DNA from: an uncultured bacterium
Lineage (GTDB): Bacteria; Actinomycetota; Actinomycetes; S36-B12; CAIYMF01
Direction of reading: 5' to 3'
Assembly: GCA_903826575.1 (NCBI GenBank)
Contig: CAIKEU010000047.1
Location: 1 to 64,000 of the forward strand
DNA length: 64,000 bases
Shown here: positions 53,440 through 62,645 of the stretch, piece by piece
Position numbering within the stretch: position 1 is the first letter of the stretch
Layout of the letters: each line of letters opens with the position of its first letter
Translations under genes and position numbers: made by a program
The notes under the pieces: generated by a model
Seen by the model: only the letters and a program-made list of their open reading frames with translations
Database searches by the model: none
What the model was told of the DNA's origin: nothing

Positions 53440-55088
53440 GTTGCGATCCCCTCACGCCGCGGAGACCGATACGGCGTTGCAAGAGAGGCGTGCACTCGTG
53501 GACCTGCGTCCGCAGGGACGAGCGGTAGCGGTGATTCTGTGAATGCGGCACCTGACTTCATCGGCAACGTCATACGGAAGGCAGCCCCGTCTCCGGGCTC
53601 GCCCCACGCTTCCAGCCAACCTCCGTGAAGGCGAACATCTTCAAGTGCGATGGATAAGCCAAGCCCAGTTCCGCCCACCGTGCGAGCTCGAGATGGATCG
53701 GCCCGCCAGAAACGGTTGAAAACTAGGGATGACTCACCAGGGCGAAGCCCTACCCCATGGTCTCGAACAGTAACAGCCATTGCCGTTCCGTCCGATCCAA
53801 GGGTGACGTCGATAGGTCGCCCCTCACCATGTTCAACGGCATTGAGAACAAGATTTCGCAGCACCCGATCGATTCGACGAGAGTCCAATTCAACAAAGAT
53901 TGATTCGTCAGGGCTTACCACTCGAATTTTGGTTCCCTTCGCCGCCGCGAAAGGTTCAGCAGATTCAACCGCACGATTGACCAGTGACCGAGCGTCAATA
54001 CCTTCGGGATCTAGGGTTGCCGCACCCGCATCAAAGCGGCTGATCTCGAGAAGATCTGCAAGCAGTTCCTCAAACCGGTCGAGTTGTGTCTGGAGCAGCT
54101 CGGAACTTCTGGCCATGGCCGGCTCGAACTCGTCACGGTTTTCGTACATGACGTCTGCGGCCATCCGGACGGTCGTGAGTGGAGTGCGAAGCTCATGCGA
54201 GACATCTGACACGAATCGCTGCTGGACACGCGACAGGTCTTCAAGACGGGTGATCTTGTCCTGCAGATTGCTGGCCATCGTATTGAACGAGGTCGCTAAC
54301 AGCGCGAGGTCATCCTCGCCGCGAACACTCATGCGTTCGCTTAGCTGCCCAGACGAGAACTTCTCAGCGGTGCGTGCGGCCATTCGCACCGGTGAAACCA
54401 CTTGGCGAGTAACGACATATGCGATTCCACCAAGCGTTAAAACAAGAAGCGCTCCCACAAGAAACACCGCGCGCTTCACCAAATCCAACGTTGCCTGCTC
54501 TTGACTGAGCGGAAACAGGTAGTACAGCTCGTACTTGCCAACACCGGGGATCGCCAACGGTGCACCCACAGCAAGTCCAGGTGACGAGTGGTTATCGAGG
54601 TAGCGAATATCTGTGTATGTCCATGCCTGTCGCTGATGATCTTGGACACTGATCCGCAAATCAGGGGGAACACTGATCTCACTAATCAGATTTGTACCGC
54701 GCTCGGGTTCGTCACCAGTTTTGGGTGGCGACGCGAGAAGTAGGACGTCATAAAGTCCCGGCGAACCTGCGCGTTGAGCAAGAGCAGCCGTAACCGTGTC
54801 CACCAGTCGACTCGCTGTCGGAGTTGTCGGACCGGTGTCGGCTGCGTCGAGCAGCCGCTGCGACTCCGCCGCGCCGCTACCCGCCTCAACCACCGAGGCA
54901 CGCACCTTTGCATCCAACACACCCGAACAGATGCGTTGGAGCAACAGCGCACCTACCAGCCCAACAACGATCAGCGAGAGAGCAAGCGTGGTTGCAACGA
55001 CCCGAAGCGAAACCGAGGTGCGCCACGCCTGTCGCAGTGGTCGCACTACGTGATCAGCGGCGTCGACGAACTGAGACCAAACGCTCAT
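53436..55088 (-). CDS. mtrB: Sensor histidine kinase MtrB
   Basis: 550 residues: a membrane helix (about 30-50), an extracellular sensor domain, a second helix (about 210-230) and a HAMP domain. The DHp helix has SDVSHELRTPLTTVRMAADV (phospho-His near 305), and the ATP-binding domain has NLVLNAVEHGEG, DHGVGL and GGTGLGLSIALEDV. With MtrA it controls cell-wall and division genes. It is 8 bp downstream of mtrA. Confidence 0.95.
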   Translation of the reverse strand: MSVWSQFVDAADHVVRPLRQAWRTSVSLRVVATTLALSLIVVGLVGALLLQRICSGVLDAKVRASVVEAGSGAAESQRLLDAADTGPTTPTASRLVDTVTAALAQRAGSPGLYDVLLLASPPKTGDEPERGTNLISEISVPPDLRISVQDHQRQAWTYTDIRYLDNHSSPGLAVGAPLAIPGVGKYELYYLFPLSQEQATLDLVKRAVFLVGALLVLTLGGIAYVVTRQVVSPVRMAARTAEKFSSGQLSERMSVRGEDDLALLATSFNTMASNLQDKITRLEDLSRVQQRFVSDVSHELRTPLTTVRMAADVMYENRDEFEPAMARSSELLQTQLDRFEELLADLLEISRFDAGAATLDPEGIDARSLVNRAVESAEPFAAAKGTKIRVVSPDESIFVELDSRRIDRVLRNLVLNAVEHGEGRPIDVTLGSDGTAMAVTVRDHGVGLRPGESSLVFNRFWRADPSRARTVGGTGLGLSIALEDVRLHGGWLEAWGEPGDGAAFRMTLPMKSGAAFTESPLPLVPADAGPRVHASLATPYRSPRREGIAT

Positions 55089-55096
55089 GGGCAGGA

Positions 55097-55783
55097 CTAC
55101 GCAGAGCCAGCTTTGTAGCCAACACCGCGCACGGTGGTGACGATCTGCGGGTTCTCAGGATCGTGTTCGATCTTTGAGCGCAACCGTTGAACGTGCACGT
55201 TGACCAGGCGAGTGTCGGCCGCGTGCCGGTAACCCCAGACATCTTGAAGCAACACTTCACGGGAAATGACTTGCTTTGGCTTACGGGCCAGCGCGACAAG
55301 CAAATCGAACTCGAGCGGGGTCAGCAGGATCTGCTCATCACCTCGACGAACGGCGTGGCCCGATACGTCAATCTCCAGATCGCCGATGCGCAGATTCTCG
55401 TCCGCCGGCTCATCGATGCGGCGCAGTCGAGTACGCACGCGCGCAACCAATTCCTTCGGCTTGAACGGCTTGACGACATAGTCATCAGCTCCGCTTTCCA
55501 AGCCGAGCACAACATCAATCGTGTCGGTCTTTGCAGTAAGCATGACAATCGGCACACCGCTCTCGGCCCGGATCGAACGACACACGTCGATCCCATCACG
55601 GCCCGGCAGCATCAGATCAAGCAGCACGAGATCTGGGCGCGTCTCTCGAAAGACAGCAAGTGCGCGTGCTCCATCACCACAGAAGACCGGCTCGAAGCCT
55701 TCCGTCCGAAGGACAATGCCAAGCATTTCGGACAGCGCTGTGTCGTCATCCACAACAAGTACTCGACCCTTCACACCGTACAT
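55097..55783 (-). CDS. mtrA: DNA-binding response regulator MtrA
   Basis: A 228-residue OmpR/PhoB-type regulator. The receiver has the acidic DDD, phospho-acceptor D in LVLLDLMLPGRDG and the lysine in VKPFKPKELVARV. The C-terminal winged helix has PLEFDLLVALARKPKQVISREVL and VNVHVQRLRSKIEHDPENP. Very close to mycobacterial MtrA. It probably binds the 9-bp repeats at 17053-17088. The start is ATG, with a possible in-frame GTG at 55774. Confidence 0.97.
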   Translation of the reverse strand: MYGVKGRVLVVDDDTALSEMLGIVLRTEGFEPVFCGDGARALAVFRETRPDLVLLDLMLPGRDGIDVCRSIRAESGVPIVMLTAKTDTIDVVLGLESGADDYVVKPFKPKELVARVRTRLRRIDEPADENLRIGDLEIDVSGHAVRRGDEQILLTPLEFDLLVALARKPKQVISREVLLQDVWGYRHAADTRLVNVHVQRLRSKIEHDPENPQIVTTVRGVGYKAGSA

Positions 55784-55925
55784 ATTCCCACCGTCTCGGC
55801 TTTACGTCTGCTCAGTGCGCGATTCCATCGCAGCTTTCGATGCCGGAAGTTCTTTCCCGCACGCAGTGAACGACGAATTAGTCGCCCGGAACGTTCCCGG
55901 TGAGGCATGGAGGCAGAACGGGAGA

Positions 55926-57827
55926 TCACGGCCCGTTGATCGCCGAACGCAACATGTCTACATAGTGCGGAAAGCCCACCGGCTTGCAGTGAATTCCATC
56001 TAGGTAAAACCAGTTTCGGTGCCCAACGGCAATCGAAGCCCAATCCGCCACCCTGACATTCCCATGTGCAAACTTCGCTGCTGCGGTCTCAATCGCCGAG
56101 TTCGACTCATCAACCCAACGTCGTTGCGCGTGAATCGTCACAAGGACCACCCGCGCACGATCTTTAAGCAGTTTCAGGATTTCGACGAGATGCCCCGAAT
56201 CAACAGTGCCGTTCGTACCGGTGTGGATGACCACAACCTGGCCGAGCCGGCCGGCGGCAATCCGCGCTTTGATTCGGCTAAAGACCGTTTCAGATTGTCG
56301 ACTGACACGGGCATCAACAACCGCGTGGGGGAACGCCGCCTTAACCGCATCGGCGTTACCTAACAACACCGAATCACCGATCAATGTCATGGATAACGAT
56401 GTTCTATCTACCGGCTTACCGGTCGGCGAGTTCGATGCAGATGGAGTGTGCGATGACGCAGGCGAGTCACTCGCGCTAGGGGATGACGGCTGCAACCCAC
56501 TCGGCGATGGCGACGCCAAAGGCGTCAGAGATTCGTCACCCATCTCCGTCACACCACCAAGAGCCTGTTCAAAGGTGGGTGTGCTCGCTCGACCCAGTCC
56601 AACACCAAGGGTGAGGACCACCGCAACAGCAGCCGTGCTTGCGACCGCACCGCGAACGAGCATCGTATTCGAACCCTGTTCGCGCCAGCTGTGCCACGTG
56701 CGTTCCACAATGCCGTTGCGAATGGGCATTTCGAGGAACCTATACGAGGCTTCAGCCACCACGAAGGTCAGCGCGAAGCGAGCACATTGAACGGGCCAAC
56801 CTGTCGCGTCGACATCGATACCGGGGCGCAAAATCATGAAGATCGGCCAGTGCCACAGATACAGACCGTACGACCGTTCACCTATGTACTTCAACGGTTG
56901 ACGGCCCATGGCAGTTGCGAACCAGGTGCCGTTGATTGCCGCTGCAGCGATTACTCCGGCGCAGACCAATCCAAGGATAAGAAAGCCGCCACGGAAGAGG
57001 AATACCGAATCAGGTCCGACGAAGAAAAGAATCCCGAGCAGCACAAGCAAGCACACCGATCCGGTCGCACTGACGACCTGACGTCCACGATCGGTCAGAA
57101 CTCGCGACACCTGACCTGGCACCCACACGGTCGCTAACGCAGCGCCGACGAGCAGTGTCATGCAATGCGAATCTGAACCAAAGTAGACCCGACTGGTGTC
57201 TGTGGTTTGCGGAATGTCTTGGGCTATCGAAATCGCGGCCATCGCGATCGTGGACGCGATCGCGCCGCCGATTGCACCCCAACGAACCCCGCGTACCTTC
57301 CACAGCCGCCATAGGGCGTACATAAGCACCGGCCAGATGAAATAAAACTGCTCCTCAACCGCGAGCGACCACAGGTGCTGGAGCAGTGGTGGACGACCGG
57401 TCTCATCGAAGTACGAGGTTCCCCGGAAGATGTACCACCAGTTTGTTACGTAGAAGAAGGCTGCAACAGCGTCCTGGCGTACCCGCTCGGCGGCATCTTG
57501 TGCGAACAGCATCGCGAGTGTGGCCGTGACCGCCAACGTTGCCAGCAACGCTGGCATCAGTCGACGCGCGCGCCGAATATAGAAGCGTTTGAAATTGATG
57601 CCCCCGCTCCTGCCGAGCTCGGCCAGTAACAGCGAGGTGATCAGGTAGCCGGAGAGAGTAAAGAAGACATCGACACCTAAGAATCCACCGGCTAACCACG
57701 TGTTGTCCGCGTGAAAGAGCAGAACACCTAAGACTGCGATAGCCCTGACTCCATCGAGACCGGGCAAATGCACCCAAGAATGACTTCGGGGACGCGCTGC
57801 GGAAGATACGTCAGCAACCGCAGACAT
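55926..57827 (-). CDS. Acyltransferase 3 family O-acyltransferase with SGNH domain
   Basis: 633 residues. The OafA-type acyltransferase-3 domain (about 15-380; LPGLDGVRAIAVLGVLLFHA, the conserved FFTLSGYLITSLLL and RRARRLMPALL) with about ten helices is followed by a Ser/Pro-rich linker. A C-terminal SGNH-like domain follows, with a GDS serine and a GIHCKPVG end supplying the D/H pair. It O-acetylates cell-wall polymer or exopolysaccharide. A 9-bp inverted repeat lies upstream. Confidence 0.9.
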   Translation of the reverse strand: MSAVADVSSAARPRSHSWVHLPGLDGVRAIAVLGVLLFHADNTWLAGGFLGVDVFFTLSGYLITSLLLAELGRSGGINFKRFYIRRARRLMPALLATLAVTATLAMLFAQDAAERVRQDAVAAFFYVTNWWYIFRGTSYFDETGRPPLLQHLWSLAVEEQFYFIWPVLMYALWRLWKVRGVRWGAIGGAIASTIAMAAISIAQDIPQTTDTSRVYFGSDSHCMTLLVGAALATVWVPGQVSRVLTDRGRQVVSATGSVCLLVLLGILFFVGPDSVFLFRGGFLILGLVCAGVIAAAAINGTWFATAMGRQPLKYIGERSYGLYLWHWPIFMILRPGIDVDATGWPVQCARFALTFVVAEASYRFLEMPIRNGIVERTWHSWREQGSNTMLVRGAVASTAAVAVVLTLGVGLGRASTPTFEQALGGVTEMGDESLTPLASPSPSGLQPSSPSASDSPASSHTPSASNSPTGKPVDRTSLSMTLIGDSVLLGNADAVKAAFPHAVVDARVSRQSETVFSRIKARIAAGRLGQVVVIHTGTNGTVDSGHLVEILKLLKDRARVVLVTIHAQRRWVDESNSAIETAAAKFAHGNVRVADWASIAVGHRNWFYLDGIHCKPVGFPHYVDMLRSAINGP

Positions 57828-57853
57828 CGCTCACCCCCGCTTTCGTGCACGTC

Positions 57854-57883
57854 GCAACCTGCACACCTCGTTGCGCAGGTTGC
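57854..57883. promoter_or_regulatory. Inverted repeat upstream of the O-acyltransferase gene
   Basis: Perfect 9-bp arms GCAACCTGC (57854-57862) and GCAGGTTGC (57875-57883) with a 12-base spacer, 27-56 bp before the start. Could be an operator or a leader hairpin. Confidence 0.5.
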
Positions 57884-57970
57884 AAACAGCCCACTCGCAG
57901 GGCCGATGTGCTAGGTCAAGAGTACGACGTGCCTGGCATCAAAGCCGTTCCCGGTCAGTGCACCAGCCGT

Positions 57971-58783
57971 TCAACTCAACCACACGGTTCCGGTCACAAG
58001 GCCGATTATGGGAATCAGGTTGTTGATTGCGTGGGCGATCATCGACGCGCCCAGACGCCCGGTCCTGGCGCGAACGACTGCCAAAACCAGACCAATGGTG
58101 AACAGCAGCGGGAAGCGGATCGGTTCGAGATGAATAGCAGCAAATAGCGCTGCCGACACCACGCTCGCAACCGGAACTGGCGCCCAGCCCCGTCCCTGAC
58201 TGAACTTAGCCAGGGACGCGAACGCCAGCCCGCGAAAGCACAACTCCTCCATAAGGGGTGCCCCGACAACGGCCAGAACGGCGAACAGGTAGACAACCCA
58301 GTGCGGGACGTTCGCTGAAGTAATCGCCTGACCAGCGGCCGAATCAAAAGGTCCGGTGAACTGCTCAGTAATGAGAGCAACCAACGAACCAAGAGTTAGT
58401 GCGGCAGCTCCGCCTAGGATCCCCCACCGAAAGTCTTCACGGGCAAACGTGAAACCCAGGTCAAGCCTCGGGCCATTGCCGCGACGCTCCGTCGCAATCC
58501 ACGGCCACAAGCCGAACCCAACCCACGGAGTGATCAGGCTGCTCAAGATGACCACGGAGCCGTTCTTTGGCGCCCCTGCGGCTAACTCAAGGCCCACAAT
58601 CAGGCTGGGGACGATAATGCTCAACGCAACAGCAATTACGACGTCCAGCAGTCCCCAGTGCTGTTCCCGAAGTTCAGCACCGTCTTGAACTGCTTGGACA
58701 AAGGGCGCTGCCGCCCCGCGGTAGAGGCCCGGACAGTCCCGTTCCCCTACCGCGGCAGAGTCAGACTCCCCCGCCTGACTCAC
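57971..58783 (-). CDS. CPBP-family intramembrane glutamic protease
   Basis: 270 residues with about seven to eight helices. The CPBP motifs are present: EELCFRGLAFASL (EExxxR), AALFAAIHLEPIRF (FxxxH-like) and SMIAHAINNLIP (HxxxN). Related to type II CAAX proteases, though no prenylated substrate is expected here. GTG start. It lies downstream of ahcY. Confidence 0.88.
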   Translation of the reverse strand: MSQAGESDSAAVGERDCPGLYRGAAAPFVQAVQDGAELREQHWGLLDVVIAVALSIIVPSLIVGLELAAGAPKNGSVVILSSLITPWVGFGLWPWIATERRGNGPRLDLGFTFAREDFRWGILGGAAALTLGSLVALITEQFTGPFDSAAGQAITSANVPHWVVYLFAVLAVVGAPLMEELCFRGLAFASLAKFSQGRGWAPVPVASVVSAALFAAIHLEPIRFPLLFTIGLVLAVVRARTGRLGASMIAHAINNLIPIIGLVTGTVWLS

Positions 58784-58821
58784 AGCACAACCGTCATCTC
58801 AGAAGCTCAGTACCGAGATAC

Positions 58822-60258
58822 CTAGTAGCGGTACTGATCTGATTTGTACGGACCAGCGACATCCACGCCGAGGTATTCAGCCTGCTTCTTACTGAGTTCG
58901 GTCAGTCGAACACCGAGTGCATCAAGATGCAGTCGGGCCACCATTTCATCGAGGTGCTTGGGAAGTACGTGCACACCAAGCGGGTATTCGTCCAACTTGG
59001 TAAACAACTCGATCTGGGCCAAGACCTGATTGGTGAATGAGTTACTCATGACGAACGACGGGTGACCCGTTGCGTTGCCCAGGTTGAGCAAACGACCCTC
59101 TGACAAGACGATGATTGAGTGACCGTCAGGGAAAACCCACTCATCTACCTGCGGCTTAATCGTCGTGCGCTTAATGCCCGGAAAATGTGCAAGACCCGCC
59201 ATGTCGATCTCATTGTCGAAGTGACCGATGTTGCCCAGGATCGCCTGATGCTTCATCGACTGCATGTGCTCGACAGTGACCACGTCGTAGCAACCAGTTG
59301 CGGTGATGACCATGTCAGCGCGGCCAATCACGTCTTCCAGCAGCGCGACCTCGTATCCGTCCATCGCCGCCTGAAGTGCACAGATCGGGTCGATCTCGGT
59401 GATCACAACTCGAGCACCTTGTCCACGAAGTGACTCCGCCGAACCCTTGCCGACATCACCATAGCCACAAACAACAGCCACCTTGCCACCGACGAGGACA
59501 TCGGTTGCCCGGTTAATGCCGTCTACAAGTGAATGGCGACAGCCGTACTTGTTATCGAACTTGCTCTTGGTGACCGAGTCGTTCACGTTGATGGCGGGGA
59601 ACAGCAGTGCACCGGCGCGGTGCATCTCGTAAAGACGGTGCACGCCAGTCGTCGTTTCTTCCGTGACACCCTTGATACCGGCGGCAATGTTTGTCCAACG
59701 CTCTGCATCCTGTTTTAGCGAGCGAGCCAGGACGCCGAGGATCACCGCGTACTCTTCCGAGTCGGTGGCATCTGGGGTCGGCACAACGCCAGCGAGTTCG
59801 AACTCGCGACCCTTGTGCACCAAAAGCGTCGCGTCGCCACCATCATCAAGAATCATGTTGGGGCCACCACCGTCTGGCCACATCAAAATCTGCTCGGTGC
59901 ACCACCAGTACTCCTCGAGCGTCTCACCCTTCCACGCATAAACGGGCACTCCCGCGGGCGCATCAACCGACCCGGTCGGTCCAACCACGACGGCCGCGGC
60001 GGCATGATCTTGGGTGGAGAAAATATTGCATGACGCCCAACGAACTTCAGCACCCAGAGCAGTCAGAGTCTCAATCAGAACTGCCGTCTGGACTGTCATG
60101 TGTAGTGAGCCGGTGATGCGCGCACCAGTGAGCGGCTTTGACTCACCGTGCTGTGCACGCATCGCCATAAGGCCGGGCATTTCATGCTCAGCGAGGCGGA
60201 TTTCGTTACGACCAAACTCGGCAAGCGAAAGGTCGGCAACCTTGTAATCGATGGACAT
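58822..60258 (-). CDS. ahcY: S-adenosylhomocysteine hydrolase
   Basis: 478 residues. It starts [20 protein letters not shown] (ATG at 60258, GGAG six bases upstream). NAD-binding [18 protein letters not shown], the catalytic region [21 protein letters not shown] and the C-terminal [23 protein letters not shown] are diagnostic. It cleaves S-adenosylhomocysteine to adenosine and homocysteine with bound NAD+. A longer frame to 60465 overlaps the CDF gene and is rejected. The 145 bp upstream holds no recognised riboswitch. Confidence 0.97.
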   Translation of the reverse strand: MSIDYKVADLSLAEFGRNEIRLAEHEMPGLMAMRAQHGESKPLTGARITGSLHMTVQTAVLIETLTALGAEVRWASCNIFSTQDHAAAAVVVGPTGSVDAPAGVPVYAWKGETLEEYWWCTEQILMWPDGGGPNMILDDGGDATLLVHKGREFELAGVVPTPDATDSEEYAVILGVLARSLKQDAERWTNIAAGIKGVTEETTTGVHRLYEMHRAGALLFPAINVNDSVTKSKFDNKYGCRHSLVDGINRATDVLVGGKVAVVCGYGDVGKGSAESLRGQGARVVITEIDPICALQAAMDGYEVALLEDVIGRADMVITATGCYDVVTVEHMQSMKHQAILGNIGHFDNEIDMAGLAHFPGIKRTTIKPQVDEWVFPDGHSIIVLSEGRLLNLGNATGHPSFVMSNSFTNQVLAQIELFTKLDEYPLGVHVLPKHLDEMVARLHLDALGVRLTELSKKQAEYLGVDVAGPYKSDQYRY

Positions 60259-60403
60259 CGAACTCCGATCTAATCGCCGGAAACCCGGCTGCATCGCTAA
60301 TCCACGCGAGGCCTCGGTGGCTAACGACCTGACAATGCGGGCGAACTCACCGCAGGGCACCCTCAGTGTTTCATCTCTGGGCGATTTCGGCGAATGCTCG
60401 GCC

Positions 60404-61318
60404 TTACACGCTGCGGTCGATATCCGGTTCAATAAAGATGTAGGTCGCCTCGGGCACAGCGGCACGGATGCTCACCTCAGCCTCATTGATCGCATCAGCC
60501 AGATCCGCGGCAGTCTGGTGCGGATCGGTTGCGATCTTGGCGGCCACCAAAATCTCGTCCGGACCCACGTGCAACGTACGCAGGTGAATGACCCGATTCA
60601 CCATTGCTTGAGACGCAAGAGCCTGCCGAATCGCCTCCGTCTGCTCCGGAACTGCGCTCTCACCAACGAGCATCGACGACATTTCAATGGCTAAGAAGAT
60701 GGCGATAATGAGCAGGAGCAGGCCAATTGCGAGCGCGCCGATACCGTCCCATCGGCCATCGCCGGTAATGACGGCCATCGCGACACCAAAGAGGGCAAAT
60801 AGCAGGCCGACCAATGCTCCAGCATCCTCGAGCAGGACCACTGGAAGCTCAGGTTGACGAGCATCCCGGACAAATCTGAAGAGAGTCTTGCCGCCACGCG
60901 AGCGATTTGCCTCTCTAACCGCCGTTCGGAAAGAGAACGACTCTAGAACGATCGCGATGCCTAGAACGACGAAGGCAACCGTCGGATCACTCAAGGGTTC
61001 GGGGGCATGAATTTTATGCCAGCCCTCATAAGCACTGAATAGCCCGCCGAGCAGGAACAAAACGATGGAAACAACAAACGCATACACGTAGCGCGTTCGA
61101 CCGTAACCAAACTGATGTTCCTCATCTGCGATCCGCTTCGAGCGCTTCCCACCGATGAGCAGGAGTAACTGATTACCCGAGTCGGCGACCGAGTGGATCG
61201 CCTCGGACAGCACCGACGAGGAGCCGGTCATTCCCCACGCGATGAACTTGGTGATTGCTATACCCGTGTTGGCCGCGAGTGCGGCAATGATCGCCTTGGT
61301 GCCACCTTCAGTACTCAA
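60404..61318 (-). CDS. Cation diffusion facilitator (CDF) metal transporter
   Basis: 304 residues, six helices. Helix 2 has the metal motif [13 protein letters not shown] (HxxxD) and helix 5 [39 protein letters not shown] is conserved after helix 2. The C-terminal cytoplasmic domain includes [18 protein letters not shown]. Likely exports Zn2+, Mn2+ or similar. The TTG start overlaps the SIS gene stop (TTGA). Confidence 0.9.
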   Translation of the reverse strand: MSTEGGTKAIIAALAANTGIAITKFIAWGMTGSSSVLSEAIHSVADSGNQLLLLIGGKRSKRIADEEHQFGYGRTRYVYAFVVSIVLFLLGGLFSAYEGWHKIHAPEPLSDPTVAFVVLGIAIVLESFSFRTAVREANRSRGGKTLFRFVRDARQPELPVVLLEDAGALVGLLFALFGVAMAVITGDGRWDGIGALAIGLLLLIIAIFLAIEMSSMLVGESAVPEQTEAIRQALASQAMVNRVIHLRTLHVGPDEILVAAKIATDPHQTAADLADAINEAEVSIRAAVPEATYIFIEPDIDRSV

Positions 61319-62448
61319 GAAATGCGGTCCTTCAGTTCGGTGATGGGCGAGATCGGAGTCGGATCGACTCCCGCCACTATCGCTGTGTACACGGACACCC
61401 AGTCAATGACACCGATGACCGATGCAAAGCGCAGCACCTGATGGCCCTCGATACTTCGGATGATATCCACGGGGATACCCCTGCTGCGCGCAAGTCCAGC
61501 TGAGATATCGGCACGACGTCCATCTTGGGAATGCTCACCTGAATCACGAATCACAATCAACCGCAGCGAGGTGGGCGCAGCCCCATCAAGTTCGGGATCG
61601 TGAAAAATGTCAGTACGAGGCGTCGCGAACTCGCCGTCAAAGGTGACGACTTGATTGTGGTTGACCTCCGGAAAACCGCCACTGACAACGGGCAACTTCG
61701 CATTCTCATTGAGCTGGCAGGCCATGCGGTAGGCCGCTACCGCACCGACGCCACCTGTTCCCCAGACCATCGGCAGGCTCGATGCCACTGATTGTGCGAG
61801 CAGCTTGGCACGGTTGTCATCTGTCGGGGAGGCAGGACCACACTCAACAGCAACTTCATCCAGGTGATCGGCGGCTTGGGCCAACACAGACGACGGAAAG
61901 TTCCCTAACCCCAGAGCATCTGCAATCAGGAGAAGCGGCGTCAGCATCAGCCAGAGGGCCGCTCGGGGCATCAGTCCGCCGGGTACCACCGGAATGTAAC
62001 AGGTGCCCGGCGCAGAGGTGATCAAAGCATGCAGCGGTGAGTTTGCCGACCCGATACCAATCACTCGGGCACCGCGAGCTATCGCCTGCGCCGCGACTCC
62101 CAGCGTCTCCTCCGTGCCACCTGAGCAGGAAACCGCAATAACGAGATCAAGCGGGCCAACCCAGCCGGGCAATGTGTAACCGCGCAACGTCGTCAGTGGA
62201 ACTGGGCACCCTGTCCCGCACAAGGCCGAGAGAGCATCGCCACTGATACCAGATCCACCCATGCCGACCACGACAACAGAGCGTGGTCGACCGTCGGCGA
62301 CAGCAGAACTGATCCACGACGGGTCCCATAAACCAACAGACCGACGAATCTGGGCACCCGCATCCGCAGTCGACCTCAGCATGTGACCCGGATCTGCGAC
62401 CTGAAGCGAGGTTTCGTCGTCAAGAGAGATTTCATTTAGAAAACTCAT
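61315..62448 (-). CDS. SIS-domain phosphoglucose/phosphomannose isomerase-like protein
   Basis: 377 residues from the ATG at 62448. The SIS domain (about 40-180) has VVVGMGGSGISGDALSAL and VSCSGGTEETLGVA, with a C-terminal PMI-type region (PEVNHNQVVTFDG). Archaeal/actinobacterial bifunctional PGI/PMI enzymes have this layout. Next to manB, it likely supplies mannose-6-phosphate for cell-wall mannan. Overlaps the Trm112-like gene by ATGA. Confidence 0.85.
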   Translation of the reverse strand: MSFLNEISLDDETSLQVADPGHMLRSTADAGAQIRRSVGLWDPSWISSAVADGRPRSVVVVGMGGSGISGDALSALCGTGCPVPLTTLRGYTLPGWVGPLDLVIAVSCSGGTEETLGVAAQAIARGARVIGIGSANSPLHALITSAPGTCYIPVVPGGLMPRAALWLMLTPLLLIADALGLGNFPSSVLAQAADHLDEVAVECGPASPTDDNRAKLLAQSVASSLPMVWGTGGVGAVAAYRMACQLNENAKLPVVSGGFPEVNHNQVVTFDGEFATPRTDIFHDPELDGAAPTSLRLIVIRDSGEHSQDGRRADISAGLARSRGIPVDIIRSIEGHQVLRFASVIGVIDWVSVYTAIVAGVDPTPISPITELKDRIS

Positions 62449-62645
62449 GTACGCCCACCTACCATTGCGCCGATCCCGTACGGCCCCGCCGTTGCATCGT
62501 CGATCAACATGACGGGGATTCCGTCGCGGATAGGAAAGGTCGTCGAACACTGGACACATTCAACGCATGTTTCGAGAACTCGAACTGGTGAATGACTCGC
62601 ACATGGACACGCGACTACATCAACGAGGAATGAGTCTAAAGTCAT
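62445..62645 (-). CDS. Trm112-like zinc-ribbon protein
   Basis: 66 residues with VDVVACPCASHSPVRV and VECVQCSTTFPIRDGIPVML, the four-Cys zinc ribbon and IRDGIPVML end of the Trm112/UPF0434 family. A small partner for methyltransferases or LPS/PMM pathway proteins. It sits between manB and the SIS isomerase, overlapping both (TGATG and ATGA). Confidence 0.9.
   Translation of the reverse strand: MTLDSFLVDVVACPCASHSPVRVLETCVECVQCSTTFPIRDGIPVMLIDDATAGPYGIGAMVGGRT

Noticed and set aside
60259-60403. SAH or SAM riboswitch upstream of ahcY
   Set aside because: The conserved cores could not be located in these 145 bases.
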